The position numbers were made by a program, and so were the translations under genes. DNA of 64,000 nt from Streptomyces sp. HNM0575 (GTDB lineage Bacteria > Actinomycetota > Actinomycetes > Streptomycetales > Streptomycetaceae): assembly GCF_012726265.1 (NCBI RefSeq), contig NZ_JAASAG010000016.1:33718-97717 (forward strand), read 5' to 3'. Under the pieces are notes generated by a model. It searched no databases. It had not been told where the DNA came from and saw only the letters and a program-made list of their open reading frames with translations. Position 1 is the first letter of the stretch. Every line of letters starts with the position of its first letter. Positions 8,393 through 16,545 of this stretch are shown here, piece by piece.

Positions 8393-8680
8393 GTGTCTGG
8401 CCGGACGCGAGTCCGAGCATGCCCACAGCGCACTTGCGTGGGCTGTCGGAAGCGCTCGGACAAACCCGATCTGCTGCGTGTGGTGCTGAGCGGGGGCCGC
8501 TGCGTCCCTGATCTTCGCGGTACGCTGCCCGGCCGGGGCGCGTATCTGCATCCCACGTCGGCTTGCCTCGACCAGGCCGTCCGCCGACGGGCGTTCAACA
8601 GGGCCTTCCGTGGCCCGGGGCCGTTCGACGTGGCAGGGCTGCGGCGGCAGGTCGAGCAGATCGAGAAGGCGGAACCGTAA
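8393..8680 (+). CDS. ylxR: YlxR family RNA-binding protein (DUF448)
   Basis: 95 residues from GTG 8393, with GGGGAGG at 8375-8381 as ribosome binding site. The start of the protein has the family signature RTCVGCRKRSDKPDLLRVV, and later GRGAYLHPTSACLDQAVRRRAFNRAFRG, typical of the YlxR fold, a small basic protein thought to bind RNA or nucleoid. Position between nusA and infB is universal in Gram-positive bacteria. A short hairpin (ACCCC, CGAA, GGGGT at 8351-8364) lies in the gap after nusA. Confidence 0.93.
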   Translation: MSGRTRVRACPQRTCVGCRKRSDKPDLLRVVLSGGRCVPDLRGTLPGRGAYLHPTSACLDQAVRRRAFNRAFRGPGPFDVAGLRRQVEQIEKAEP

Positions 8681-8745
8681 GACAGTCCGTTCGGAACCCT
8701 CCGTTCGGAGAGGTACCTCGCGAGTCGGAAGTAGGTCGAGATTGC

Positions 8746-8778
8746 GATGAGCACTCGATGAGTACGCGATGAGTACGC
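8746..8778 (+). repeat. Three 11-bp tandem units in the infB leader
   Basis: GATGAGCACTC then two identical copies of GATGAGTACGC, back to back. They lie in the 156-base gap between ylxR and infB. Each contains an ATG, but none opens a long frame ahead of the infB start. Confidence 0.7.
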
Positions 8779-8836
8779 CCATGCATAAGTAGCGAAGGTC
8801 CGGCGGCGGATGGCCCCCCGGACCGTAAGGAGCGAA

Positions 8837-11800
8837 GTGGCTAAGGTCCGGGTATATGAGCTCGCGAAGGAGCTCGGAGTCGAGAGCAAGGTCGTCATGG
8901 CCAAGCTCAACGAACTGGGCGAATTCGTCCGCTCGGCGTCCTCGACGATCGAGGCGCCGGTAGTACGCAAGTTGACCGACGCGTTCGACGCGGGCGGTGG
9001 TGCCGGCAAAGCCTCCGGCGCCAAGAAGTCCGCGGCGAAGCCCGCGGCCCCGAAGAAGGCCGCACCCAAGCCCGGTGGCGCGGCCGCCCCGAAGCCCGGC
9101 GGCGCAGCGGCGCCCAAGCCCGGTGCGGGAGCCGCGAAGACGGGCCAGTCCAAGACCCCCAAGCCGGGAGCCCCGAAGCCGGCGCCGGAGACCCCTGTTT
9201 CGCCTGCCGCCACGTCCGAGGGCGAGGCCGGCGGCCCGGTCACTCCGGCCGCTCCCGCCTCCGGGCAGACGCAGGCGCCCAAGCCGGGCGCTCCGAAGCC
9301 CGGTCCGGCCAAGCCGGAGTTCTCGGCTCCGGCCGGTTCGGCCGACGCCCCCAAGCCGGGTGCGACGGCTCCCAAGCCGGGCCAGGCGCCGAAGCCCGGT
9401 CAGTCCGCGCCGAAGCCCGGTCAGGGCCAGGGCCAGGGCCAGAGCCAGGGCCAGGGCCAGGGCGGTCGCGGCGGTCAGGCCGCACGTCCCGGTCAGGGAG
9501 CGCCCAAGCCGGGCGGCCGCCCGTCGGGTCCCCGTCCGGGCAACAACCCCTTCACGTCCGGTGGTTCGACCGGCATGGCGCGCCCGCAGGCCCCGCGGCC
9601 CGGCGGTGCGCCCAAGCCGGGTCAGCCCCCGAAGCCCGGTCAGGGCCAGGGCGGTCCGCGTCCGCAGGCGCCGGGCGGCCGTGGTGGTGCGACTCCGGGC
9701 AACATGCCTCGTCCGCAGGGCGGCGGCCAGGGCGGTCCGCGTCCCGGCGGCGGCGGTGGTAACCGGCCGAACCCGGGCATGATGCCGCAGCGTCCCGCTG
9801 CCGCTCCGCGTCCGGGCCCCGGCCGCGGTGGTCCCGGCGGCGGTCCGGGTCGTCCCGGCGGCGGCGGTGGCCGTCCCGGTTTCGCCGGCCGTCCCGGTGG
9901 TCCCGGCGGCCGCGGCGGTACGCAGGGCGCGTTCGGCCGTCCCGGCGGTCCGGCCCGACGCGGGCGCAAGTCGAAGCGGCAGCGCCGCCAGGAGTACGAG
10001 CAGATGCAGGCGCCGTCGGTCGGCGGCGTGATGCTTCCGCGCGGCAAGGGCGAGACCGTACGGCTCTCGCGCGGCGCCTCGCTCACGGACTTCGCGGAGA
10101 AGATCAACGCCAACCCGGCGTCGCTGGTCCAGGTGATGTTCAACCTGGGCGAGATGGTCACCGCGACCCAGTCCGTCTCCGACGAGACGCTGAGCCTGCT
10201 CGGCGAGGAGATGAACTACGTCGTCCAGATCGTCAGCCCGGAGGAGGAGGACCGCGAGCTTCTCGAGTCCTTCGACATCGAGTTCGGCGAGGACGAGGGC
10301 GGCGAGACGGCGCTCATGCCGCGTCCGCCGGTCGTGACCGTCATGGGTCACGTCGACCACGGCAAGACGCGTCTTCTGGACGCGATCCGCAAGACGAACG
10401 TCATCGCGGGCGAGGCCGGCGGCATCACGCAGCACATCGGTGCCTACCAGGCCGCGACCGAGGTCAACGACGAGGAGCGCAAGCTCACCTTCATCGACAC
10501 CCCTGGTCACGAGGCGTTCACCGCCATGCGTGCCCGCGGTGCCAAGTCGACGGACATCGCGATCCTCGTGGTCGCGGCGAACGACGGCGTCATGCCCCAG
10601 ACGATCGAGGCGCTGAACCACGCCAAGGCGGCCGAGGTGCCGATCGTGGTCGCGGTCAACAAGATCGACGTCGAGGGTGCCGACCCGACGAAGGTGCGGG
10701 GTCAGCTGACCGAGTACGGCCTGGTGGCCGAGGAGTACGGCGGCGACACGATGTTCGTCGACATCTCCGCCAAGCAGGGCGAGAACATCGACGCGCTGCT
10801 GGAGGCGGTCGTGCTGACCGCCGACGCCGCGCTCGACCTGCGGGCCAACCCGGAGCAGGACGCACAGGGCATCGCGATCGAGGCCCACCTCGACCGCGGC
10901 CGTGGCGCCGTGGCCACCGTCCTGGTGCAGCGCGGCACGCTCCGCGTCGGCGACACCATGGTCGTGGGCGACGCCTACGGCAGGGTCCGCGCGATGCTCG
11001 ACGACAAGGGCGAGAACATCAAGGAAGCGGGTCCCGCGACCCCCGTCCTCGTCCTGGGCCTGACGAACGTCCCCGGCGCCGGCGACAACTTCCTGGTGGT
11101 CGAGGAGGACCGTACGGCCCGTCAGATCGCCGAGAAGCGTGCGGCCCGCGAGCGGAACGCCGCGTTCGCCAAGCGCACCCGCAGGGTCTCCCTGGAGGAC
11201 CTGGACAAGGTGCTCAAGGCTGGCGAGGTGCAGCAGCTCAACCTCATCATCAAGGGCGACGCGTCCGGTTCGGTCGAGGCCCTGGAGTCCTCGCTCATGC
11301 AGCTGGACGTCGGCGAGGAGGTCGACCTGCGCATCCTGCACCGGGGCGTGGGTGCGGTCACCGAGACCGACATCGACCTGGCGACCGGCTCCGACGCCAT
11401 CGTCATCGGCTTCAACGTCCGCGCCGAGGGGCGCGCGACGCAGATGGCCGAGCGCGAGGGCGTGGACGTCCGCTACTACTCGGTGATCTACCAGGTCATC
11501 GAGGAGATCGAGGCGGCGCTGAAGGGCATGCTCAAGCCGGAGTACGAGGAGGTCGAGCTCGGCACCGCGGAGATCCGCGAGGTCTTCCGCTCCTCCAAGC
11601 TCGGCAACATCGCGGGTGTGCTCATCCGTACCGGCGAGGTCAAGCGGAACACCAAGGCCCGCGTCGTGCGCGACGGCAAGGTCGTGGCGGAGAACCTCAA
11701 CATCGAGGGGCTGCGCCGCTTCAAGGACGACGTGACCGAGATCCGTGACGGTTTCGAGGGCGGTATCAACCTCGGCAACTTCAACGACATCAAGGTCGAC

Positions 11801-11845
11801 GACGTCATCGCCACGTACGAGATGCGGGAGAAGCCCCGCGGCTGA
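8837..11845 (+). CDS. infB: Translation initiation factor IF-2
   Basis: 1002 residues from GTG 8837 (VAKVRVYELAKELGVESK). This start is preferred over an in-frame ATG nine codons upstream because AAGGAG lies at 8827-8832 and the family N-terminus begins here. Residues about 1-50 are the IF2_N fold; about 55-390 are a long Pro/Gly/Ala/Lys-rich segment of near-repeats (APKPGG, GQGQGQ), typical of Streptomyces; a second IF2_N domain follows near 400-470. The G domain starts at about 495 with VMGHVDHGKT (G1), DTPGHE (G3) and NKID (G4). Domains II-IV end with the fMet-tRNA-binding C-terminus. IF-2 delivers initiator tRNA to the 30S subunit and promotes subunit joining. Confidence 0.97.
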   Translation: MAKVRVYELAKELGVESKVVMAKLNELGEFVRSASSTIEAPVVRKLTDAFDAGGGAGKASGAKKSAAKPAAPKKAAPKPGGAAAPKPGGAAAPKPGAGAAKTGQSKTPKPGAPKPAPETPVSPAATSEGEAGGPVTPAAPASGQTQAPKPGAPKPGPAKPEFSAPAGSADAPKPGATAPKPGQAPKPGQSAPKPGQGQGQGQSQGQGQGGRGGQAARPGQGAPKPGGRPSGPRPGNNPFTSGGSTGMARPQAPRPGGAPKPGQPPKPGQGQGGPRPQAPGGRGGATPGNMPRPQGGGQGGPRPGGGGGNRPNPGMMPQRPAAAPRPGPGRGGPGGGPGRPGGGGGRPGFAGRPGGPGGRGGTQGAFGRPGGPARRGRKSKRQRRQEYEQMQAPSVGGVMLPRGKGETVRLSRGASLTDFAEKINANPASLVQVMFNLGEMVTATQSVSDETLSLLGEEMNYVVQIVSPEEEDRELLESFDIEFGEDEGGETALMPRPPVVTVMGHVDHGKTRLLDAIRKTNVIAGEAGGITQHIGAYQAATEVNDEERKLTFIDTPGHEAFTAMRARGAKSTDIAILVVAANDGVMPQTIEALNHAKAAEVPIVVAVNKIDVEGADPTKVRGQLTEYGLVAEEYGGDTMFVDISAKQGENIDALLEAVVLTADAALDLRANPEQDAQGIAIEAHLDRGRGAVATVLVQRGTLRVGDTMVVGDAYGRVRAMLDDKGENIKEAGPATPVLVLGLTNVPGAGDNFLVVEEDRTARQIAEKRAARERNAAFAKRTRRVSLEDLDKVLKAGEVQQLNLIIKGDASGSVEALESSLMQLDVGEEVDLRILHRGVGAVTETDIDLATGSDAIVIGFNVRAEGRATQMAEREGVDVRYYSVIYQVIEEIEAALKGMLKPEYEEVELGTAEIREVFRSSKLGNIAGVLIRTGEVKRNTKARVVRDGKVVAENLNIEGLRRFKDDVTEIRDGFEGGINLGNFNDIKVDDVIATYEMREKPRG

Positions 11846-11882
11846 CGCCGCCGGGGCGCCACAGCAGGCGAGTTGAGCCGGT

Positions 11883-11924
11883 CCGGGGCCGGTCGGCGGA
11901 GGAAACTCCGTCGATCGGCCCCGG
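11883..11924 (+). terminator. 19-bp hairpin with GAAA tetraloop after infB
   Basis: Left arm 11883-11901, loop GAAA at 11902-11905, right arm 11906-11924. All 19 positions pair, two as G-U. It begins 38 bases after the infB stop and ends only 22 bases before the next start codon, so it can end or attenuate infB transcription or be a ribonuclease III target. Confidence 0.75.
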
Positions 11925-11934
11925 CGGCATCTTC

Positions 11935-11940
11935 TACGAT
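11935..11940 (+). promoter_or_regulatory. Candidate -10 box of a leaderless ylxP transcript
   Basis: TACGAT ends six bases before the GTG at 11947, placing the likely transcription start on the first base of the start codon. No ribosome binding site precedes the GTG. The -35 position would fall inside the right arm of the hairpin. Confidence 0.45.
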
Positions 11941-11946
11941 CTCCGG

Positions 11947-12243
11947 GTGTATGTGGGGACTCTTTCCATCGATCTGCTGCTGGGCGACGTGCGTTCGCTC
12001 AAGCAGAAGCGCTCCGTCGTACGACCGATCCTCGCCGAGCTTCAGCGCAAGTACGCGGTGAGCGTGGCCGAGGTCGCGGAGCAGGATCTATACCGCCGCA
12101 CCCGGATCGGGCTGGCGGCGGTCTCGGGGGACGCGGGCCACGTGACGGACGTGCTGGACCGGTGCGAGCGGCTGGTCGCCGCACGTCCGGAAGTGGAACT
12201 GCTGTCGGTGCGGCGGCGCTTCCACGGAGAAGAAGACGATTAG
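11947..12243 (+). CDS. ylxP: DUF503 family protein (YlxP-like)
   Basis: 98 residues from GTG 11947. The start YVGTLSIDLLLGDVRSLKQKRSVVRPILAELQRKYAVSVAEVAEQDLYRRTRIGLAAVSGD is the full DUF503 signature. These proteins form small ferredoxin-like dimers; function is unestablished, though the constant place between infB and rbfA points to ribosome assembly or RNA. A strong hairpin separates it from infB and a leaderless promoter may start it independently. rbfA begins 15 bases after its stop. Confidence 0.92.
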   Translation: MYVGTLSIDLLLGDVRSLKQKRSVVRPILAELQRKYAVSVAEVAEQDLYRRTRIGLAAVSGDAGHVTDVLDRCERLVAARPEVELLSVRRRFHGEEDD

Positions 12244-12258
12244 CGAGGAGACGGACCA

Positions 12259-12747
12259 GTGGCCGACAATGCACGGGCGAAGAGGCTCGCAGACCTCATC
12301 CGTGAGGTGGTCGCGGAGAAGCTGCACCGGGGGATCAAGGACCCGCGGCTCGGCACACATGTGACCGTCACGGACACCCGCGTCACCGGGGACCTGCGGG
12401 AGGCGACGGTCTTCTACACGGTCTACGGCGACGACGAGGACCGTAAGGCGGCGGCCGCCGGGCTGGAGAGCGCGAAGGGCGTGCTGCGTACGGCCGTCGG
12501 TGCGGCGGCGGGCGTGAAGCACACCCCGAGCCTCAGCTTCGTCGCGGACGCCCTGCCGGAGAGCGCCCGTACGATCGACGACCTCCTCGCAAAGGCAAGG
12601 GCCTCGGACGAAGAGGTGCGCAAGGCTTCGTCGGGGGCGGACTACGCGGGCGGGGCCGATCCGTACCGCAAGCCGGACGAGGGCGAGCAGTCCGGCGAGC
12701 AGTCCGACGAGGAGCGGCCCGGCGGCGGGCCGGCCGGGGACGAATGA
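12259..12747 (+). CDS. rbfA: 30S ribosome-binding factor RbfA
   Basis: 162 residues from GTG 12259, with CGAGGAGA at 12243-12250. The KH-like domain fills the first 110 residues: ARAKRLADLIREVVAEKLHRGIKDPRLG, then VTVTDTRVTGDLREATVFYTVYG and the helix KGVLRTAVGAAAGVKHTPSLSFVADALPES. The remaining 50 residues are acidic and Gly/Ser/Asp-rich, longer than in E. coli RbfA but common in actinobacteria. RbfA helps mature the 5' end of 16S rRNA and is important in the cold. truB starts three bases after its stop. Confidence 0.96.
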   Translation: MADNARAKRLADLIREVVAEKLHRGIKDPRLGTHVTVTDTRVTGDLREATVFYTVYGDDEDRKAAAAGLESAKGVLRTAVGAAAGVKHTPSLSFVADALPESARTIDDLLAKARASDEEVRKASSGADYAGGADPYRKPDEGEQSGEQSDEERPGGGPAGDE

Positions 12748-12750
12748 CCT

Positions 12751-13686
12751 GTGGCGCGTAAGAAGGACCAGGAACCGGGCGGGCTCGTCGTCGTCGACAA
12801 GCCCGCCGGCTTCACGTCGCACGACGTCGTCGCCAAACTGCGCGGCATGGCCCGCACCCGGCGCGTCGGGCACGCGGGCACGCTGGACCCGATGGCCACG
12901 GGCGTGCTCGTCGTCGGCACCGGGAAGACCACGCGGCTGCTGGGGCATCTCGCCCTGACGGAGAAGGAGTACGCCGCCACGGTCCGGCTCGGGCAGACCA
13001 CCGTGACCGACGACGCGGAGGGCGAAGTCACCGCTGCCCGTGGGGCGTCCGGCATCACGGACGGCGCTCTCGAAGCCGCCGTCGGCAAGCTCACGGGCCG
13101 CATCAGTCAGGTGCCGTCGAAGGTGAGCGCGGTGAAGGTCGACGGCAAGCGCTCCTACCAGCGCGTGCGCGAGGGCGAGGAAGTGGAGCTGGCGGCCCGC
13201 GAGATCACGGTCTCCGAGTTCCGGGTGCACGAAGTGCGGAGCGGGGAGCGGGCCGCGGACGGTACGGAGGTCACCGACGTACTCGTGTCGGTGGTGTGCT
13301 CCTCCGGCACGTATGTACGGGCGCTGGCGCGCGATCTGGGCGAATCCCTGGGCACGGGCGGCCACTTGACGAAGCTGCGGCGCACCAGGGTCGGGCCCTT
13401 CCGGCTGGAGGACGCGCGGTCGCTGGAGGAGTTGCAGGGCGAGACCGACAGCGGTGCGGGCGTTCCGCTGGTGCCGCTCGCGGAGGCGGCGGCCGCCGCG
13501 TTCCCGCGGTGGGACGTCGACGCGGAGCAGGCGCGGCTGATCGGCAACGGGGTCCAACTGCGCATGCCCGCACGCGAGTCGGCGCCCGGGACGGTGCCCA
13601 CCGCGGTGTTCGACCCCGAGGGGCGGCTGGTGGCGCTCGTGGAGGATCGCGCGGGGCGGGCGAAGAGCCTCGCGGTGTTCGTCTGA
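12751..13686 (+). CDS. truB: tRNA pseudouridine(55) synthase TruB
   Basis: 311 residues from GTG 12751. The N-terminal catalytic domain shows GLVVVDKPAGFTSHDVVAKLR and RVGHAGTLDPMATGVLVVGTGKTTRL; the Asp in GTLDPMATG is the catalytic nucleophile. Later come QVPSKVSAVKVDGKRSYQRVREGEEVEL and VVCSSGTYVRALARDLGESLGTGGHLTKLRRTRVGPF, both family motifs. The C-terminal 75 residues resemble the actinobacterial PUA-like tail. The enzyme converts U55 in the T-loop of tRNAs. It is the last gene of the translation cluster; a repeat-rich hairpin region follows. Confidence 0.96.
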   Translation: MARKKDQEPGGLVVVDKPAGFTSHDVVAKLRGMARTRRVGHAGTLDPMATGVLVVGTGKTTRLLGHLALTEKEYAATVRLGQTTVTDDAEGEVTAARGASGITDGALEAAVGKLTGRISQVPSKVSAVKVDGKRSYQRVREGEEVELAAREITVSEFRVHEVRSGERAADGTEVTDVLVSVVCSSGTYVRALARDLGESLGTGGHLTKLRRTRVGPFRLEDARSLEELQGETDSGAGVPLVPLAEAAAAAFPRWDVDAEQARLIGNGVQLRMPARESAPGTVPTAVFDPEGRLVALVEDRAGRAKSLAVFV

Positions 13687-13714
13687 GGGCTGAGGGCTGA
13701 GGGCTAACGGCTGG

Positions 13715-13765
13715 CAGGTGGCAGATGACAGATGTTGATATCTGTCATCCGTCAGCTGCCACCTG
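13715..13765 (+). terminator. Bulged hairpin after truB
   Basis: CAGGTGGCAG (13715-13724) pairs with CTGCCACCTG (13756-13765) and ATGACAGAT (13725-13733) with ATCTGTCAT (13740-13748), leaving a six-base loop and a seven-base bulge on one side. The 19 paired positions are all Watson-Crick. It lies 29 bases after the truB stop, so termination of the translation operon is the simplest role. Confidence 0.65.
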
Positions 13766-13920
13766 TTGTTTGTCATCTGTCATCTGTCGTTGGTCATCTG
13801 AAATCCGTCAGCCGTCAGCCGTCAGCCGTCACGCACCGGACTTGCGCGATCCGTGCGAGAAGTCGTGCGAGAAGTCCTCGCCCCGTACCTCTTGACACTT
13901 GAAGAGCGCGGCGACGACGC

Positions 13921-13933
13921 TTCGCTGAGCGAA
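13921..13933. promoter_or_regulatory. Candidate operator of the sugar-acid operon
   Basis: TTCGCT, one base, AGCGAA: a perfect inverted repeat. It lies 24 bases after a TTGACA hexamer (13892-13897), over the expected -10/+1 region, and 65 bases ahead of the kinase gene. The DeoR/GlpR-type regulator at the end of the same operon is the obvious candidate to bind it. The match is short, so this is an inference. Confidence 0.4.
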
Positions 13934-13997
13934 ACGCGCAGGAAACATTGCGCGAATCGATCAAGTTGAAGTGGCAGGGGCAGCGCGGAGGGGCATC

Positions 13998-15476
13998 GTG
14001 GCGCAGATTCTGGTGGTCGCCGACGACCTCACCGGCAGCAACGCCACCGGTGCTCTCTTCGCCCGGCTCGGTCTGCACACCGTCACGGTCAGCGATCTCG
14101 CGCAGGTACCGCGTTACAGGGACGCCGTCGACGTACTCGTCGTCAACACCGGTTCGCGCCGCTTCACGGCCGCCGAGAGCTACGACGTCGTCCACGCGGC
14201 GACTAGCGCCGCCACCGCCACCGCCGCCGTCACGAACGGGGCCGCATCGGGGCCGACGGGCGTGGGTGAGGCGCTCGTCGTCAAGCGCGTCGACACCACC
14301 CTGCGCGGCAACCCCGGCCGTGAACTCGACGCCGTGGTCGACGCGATGACCGCCCGCCACGCTCCGGCACGCTCTTCGTCCGCGGGGGCTCCGGTCTCAA
14401 CTCCCGTACGGGTACTGGCCGTTCCGGCGTTTCCCGACGCCGGGCGCACGACGGTCGGGGGCATCCATCTCGTGGACGGAGTGCCGCTCACCCGTACCGC
14501 TGCCGCGCAGGACCTCTTCAACTCGGTACGGCACTCCCGGGTCGCCTCCGTCATCGGTGAGCAGAGCACGCTGCGCACGGCCGAAATCCCCCTCGACGTC
14601 GTCGACGAGGGCGAGGACGGCGTGCTGGACGCGCTGCGCCGTACGGCCGGGCAGGTCGTGATCTGCGACGCGACCGAGAACGGACATCTGCGTACCGTCG
14701 CAGCGGCTGCCGCCCGGCTGAGCGCCGAGGACGGCACGCGCTGGATCTCCCTCGACTCCGGGCCCTTCGGCGCCGCGCTCGCCGCGGAGCTGGGAGTCCG
14801 GCCGTCCGGAGACGCGCCGCGCATCCTCGCGATCGTCGGCAGCGTCACCGAAGCCACGCACGAACAGCTCGCCAGGACCGAGAAGGCGCTCGGCGCCCAC
14901 TACGTGCTGATGGATCCGGACGAGGCGGCGCCCGAACCGATGCGTATCGTCCGCGAGTTGAGTGCGGCGGCGGATTCCGGGGCCTCGGTGCTGGGCGTAC
15001 GGGTCGCTCCGCGCGCGGTGCGCGATCCCGACGCGGCGGAGCGCATCCTGCGCTGCCTCGCCGAGGTCGCCGTGCAGGCCGTGAGCGCCCTCGGCCCCGG
15101 CGGGCTCTACACCTCCGGCGGCGATGTCGCGGCCGCCGTCACCGGGGCGCTCGGCGCCGAGGGGTTCGCCATCGAGGCGGAGGTGCTGCCGCTGGCCGTC
15201 GCCGGTCATCTCGTCGGCGGTCCGCACAGCGGGATGCCCTTCGCCACCAAGGGCGGCCTGATCGGCGGTCCCGACGCCGCCGTGGCCTGTCTGGAACGGC
15301 TGCGTGCCATGCACTCCCGCGGCGCTCCCCGCCTCCCCGGTCTCCCCGGCGGTCCCCGACAGAGCCCCGACCGCCCGCGTTCCGACCTACTGAGAACCGA
15401 ACGTCCGAGTCCCGAACGTCCGAGTCCCGAACGTCCGAGTCCCGACCACCCCAGAGCAGAAGAGGTTTCACCATGA
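13998..15476 (+). CDS. Four-carbon acid sugar kinase (DUF1537), DtnK/OtnK-like
   Basis: 492 residues from GTG 13998, with GGAGGG at 13987-13992; an in-frame GTG at 13971 has no such site. The N-terminal domain opens with ILVVADDLTGSNATGALFARLG, equivalent to the IADDLTGA signature, and continues with VKRVDTTLRGNPGREL. The C-terminal nucleotide-binding domain shows LYTSGGDVAAAVTGALG and FATKGGLIGGPDA. Family members phosphorylate D-threonate, D-erythronate or L-threonate at the 4-position. Next to a PdxA2 gene and without a 2-dehydrogenase or OtnC aldolase, D-threonate is the likeliest substrate. The last 45 residues are a Pro/Arg/Ser-rich tail coded by three 15-bp repeats (ERPSP). Its TGA overlaps the pdxA2 start (ATGA). 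Confidence 0.88.
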   Translation: MAQILVVADDLTGSNATGALFARLGLHTVTVSDLAQVPRYRDAVDVLVVNTGSRRFTAAESYDVVHAATSAATATAAVTNGAASGPTGVGEALVVKRVDTTLRGNPGRELDAVVDAMTARHAPARSSSAGAPVSTPVRVLAVPAFPDAGRTTVGGIHLVDGVPLTRTAAAQDLFNSVRHSRVASVIGEQSTLRTAEIPLDVVDEGEDGVLDALRRTAGQVVICDATENGHLRTVAAAAARLSAEDGTRWISLDSGPFGAALAAELGVRPSGDAPRILAIVGSVTEATHEQLARTEKALGAHYVLMDPDEAAPEPMRIVRELSAAADSGASVLGVRVAPRAVRDPDAAERILRCLAEVAVQAVSALGPGGLYTSGGDVAAAVTGALGAEGFAIEAEVLPLAVAGHLVGGPHSGMPFATKGGLIGGPDAAVACLERLRAMHSRGAPRLPGLPGGPRQSPDRPRSDLLRTERPSPERPSPERPSPDHPRAEEVSP

Positions 15477-16504
15477 CCGACCGCCGGCTTCCCGTACTCG
15501 CCGTCACCCTCGGTGACCCGGCAGGGATCGGGCCGGAGATCACGGCCCGTACCCTCGCCGGTCCGCGTACCGCGGAAATCGGGCGCGGCATCGCCGTAGG
15601 GGACGCCGCCGTGCTGCGGCGCGCCGCCAAGGTGTGCGGCCTGGACGTGGAGGTGAACGCGGTCGCGTCGGTCGGGGAAGCGCGTTTCGCGCCGGGCACC
15701 ATCGACGTCCTGGACCTCGGCATCGCCGGAGACGACCTCGAATGGGGACAGGTCAGCGCCGTGGCGGGCCGGTCGGCGGTGGCCGCGATCGAGGCGGCGA
15801 CCAGTGCCGCCATGGCGCGCGAGGTCGACGGCATCGTCACCGCCCCCATCAACAAGGAGGCGGTCTGGGCCGCCGGAGCGGAACACCTCGGCCACACCGA
15901 GATGCTCGGCGAACTCACCGGCGCCGCACACTTCGACACGATGTTCGTCGTCCGCGGCCTGAAGATCTTCTTCACGACGCGTCACGTCTCCCTGCGCAAG
16001 GCGCTGGACCAGATCGACGAGGAGCGGGTCGCCGCCAGCATCCGCCACGCGGTCACCGCGCTGCGGGTGTTCGGCCACGACGAGCCCCGCCTGGGCGTCG
16101 CCGCCATCAACCCGCACGGCGGGGAGAACGGCCACTTCGGGGACGAGGAGATCACCGCGCTGCGGCCCGCGGTCGAGCGGACCGCGGCGGAGGGACTCGA
16201 CGTGACCGGGCCCGTCCCGGCGGACTCCGTCTTCCACCAGGGACTTCAGGGACGGTTCGACGGGGTGCTCTCGCACTTCCACGACCAGGGCCACATCCCC
16301 GCGAAGACCGTCGACTTCGACGGAACGGTCTCGGTGACCGTCGGCCTGCCGATCCTCCGTACGTCCGTGGACCACGGAACGGCCTTCGACATCGCGGGCA
16401 CCGGGAAGGCGTCCCCGGAGACCATGGCCGCCGCGTTCCGTGCGGGCGCCGACTTCAGCGGTTCGACCGAACGCATCCGCGCCGCGTACGGCGACGGAGC
16501 CTGA
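15473..16504 (+). CDS. pdxA2: PdxA2-type 4-phosphothreonate/4-phosphoerythronate dehydrogenase
   Basis: 343 residues from ATG 15473, preceded by AGAAGAGG and overlapping the kinase stop by four bases. The PdxA fold is plain: VTLGDPAGIGPEI at the N-terminus, then TAPINKEAVWAAGAEHLGHTEMLGEL, and NPHGGENGHFGDEE plus SHFHDQGHIPAKT with the metal-binding histidines. PdxA proper makes a pyridoxal-phosphate precursor, but Streptomyces use the PdxS/PdxT route, and here the partner is a DUF1537 kinase. The known role of such pairs is NAD-dependent oxidation and decarboxylation of D-threonate 4-phosphate to dihydroxyacetone phosphate. Cytoplasmic, metal-dependent. Confidence 0.9.
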   Translation: MTDRRLPVLAVTLGDPAGIGPEITARTLAGPRTAEIGRGIAVGDAAVLRRAAKVCGLDVEVNAVASVGEARFAPGTIDVLDLGIAGDDLEWGQVSAVAGRSAVAAIEAATSAAMAREVDGIVTAPINKEAVWAAGAEHLGHTEMLGELTGAAHFDTMFVVRGLKIFFTTRHVSLRKALDQIDEERVAASIRHAVTALRVFGHDEPRLGVAAINPHGGENGHFGDEEITALRPAVERTAAEGLDVTGPVPADSVFHQGLQGRFDGVLSHFHDQGHIPAKTVDFDGTVSVTVGLPILRTSVDHGTAFDIAGTGKASPETMAAAFRAGADFSGSTERIRAAYGDGA

Positions 16505-16545
16505 GCCCCCGATTCCCTTACCGAGCAGCGCAGTTGGAGCCGCAC

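Larger units (their letters stand above)
13687..13997. other. 311-base gap: repeat cluster, hairpin and operon promoter area
   Basis: No gene is seen. The first half is made of short repeats: GAGGGCT three times (from 13685), GTCATCTGT copies (13770-13800), and CCGTCAG four times (13805-13830). The outer sets are imperfect reverse complements of each other. Enclosed is the bulged hairpin listed at 13715-13765. The second half holds TTGACA at 13892-13897 and the palindrome at 13921-13933, just ahead of the sugar-acid operon. Confidence 0.75.

Noticed and set aside
8387..11341. 984-codon open frame on the minus strand opposite infB
   Set aside because: A shadow produced by the G/C-biased third codon positions of infB; the product is low-complexity T/A/R/G without structure.
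13685..13830. Short regular repeats as a possible CRISPR array
   Set aside because: Units are 7-9 bases, directly adjacent and of several kinds; there are no unique spacers of constant length and no cas genes.
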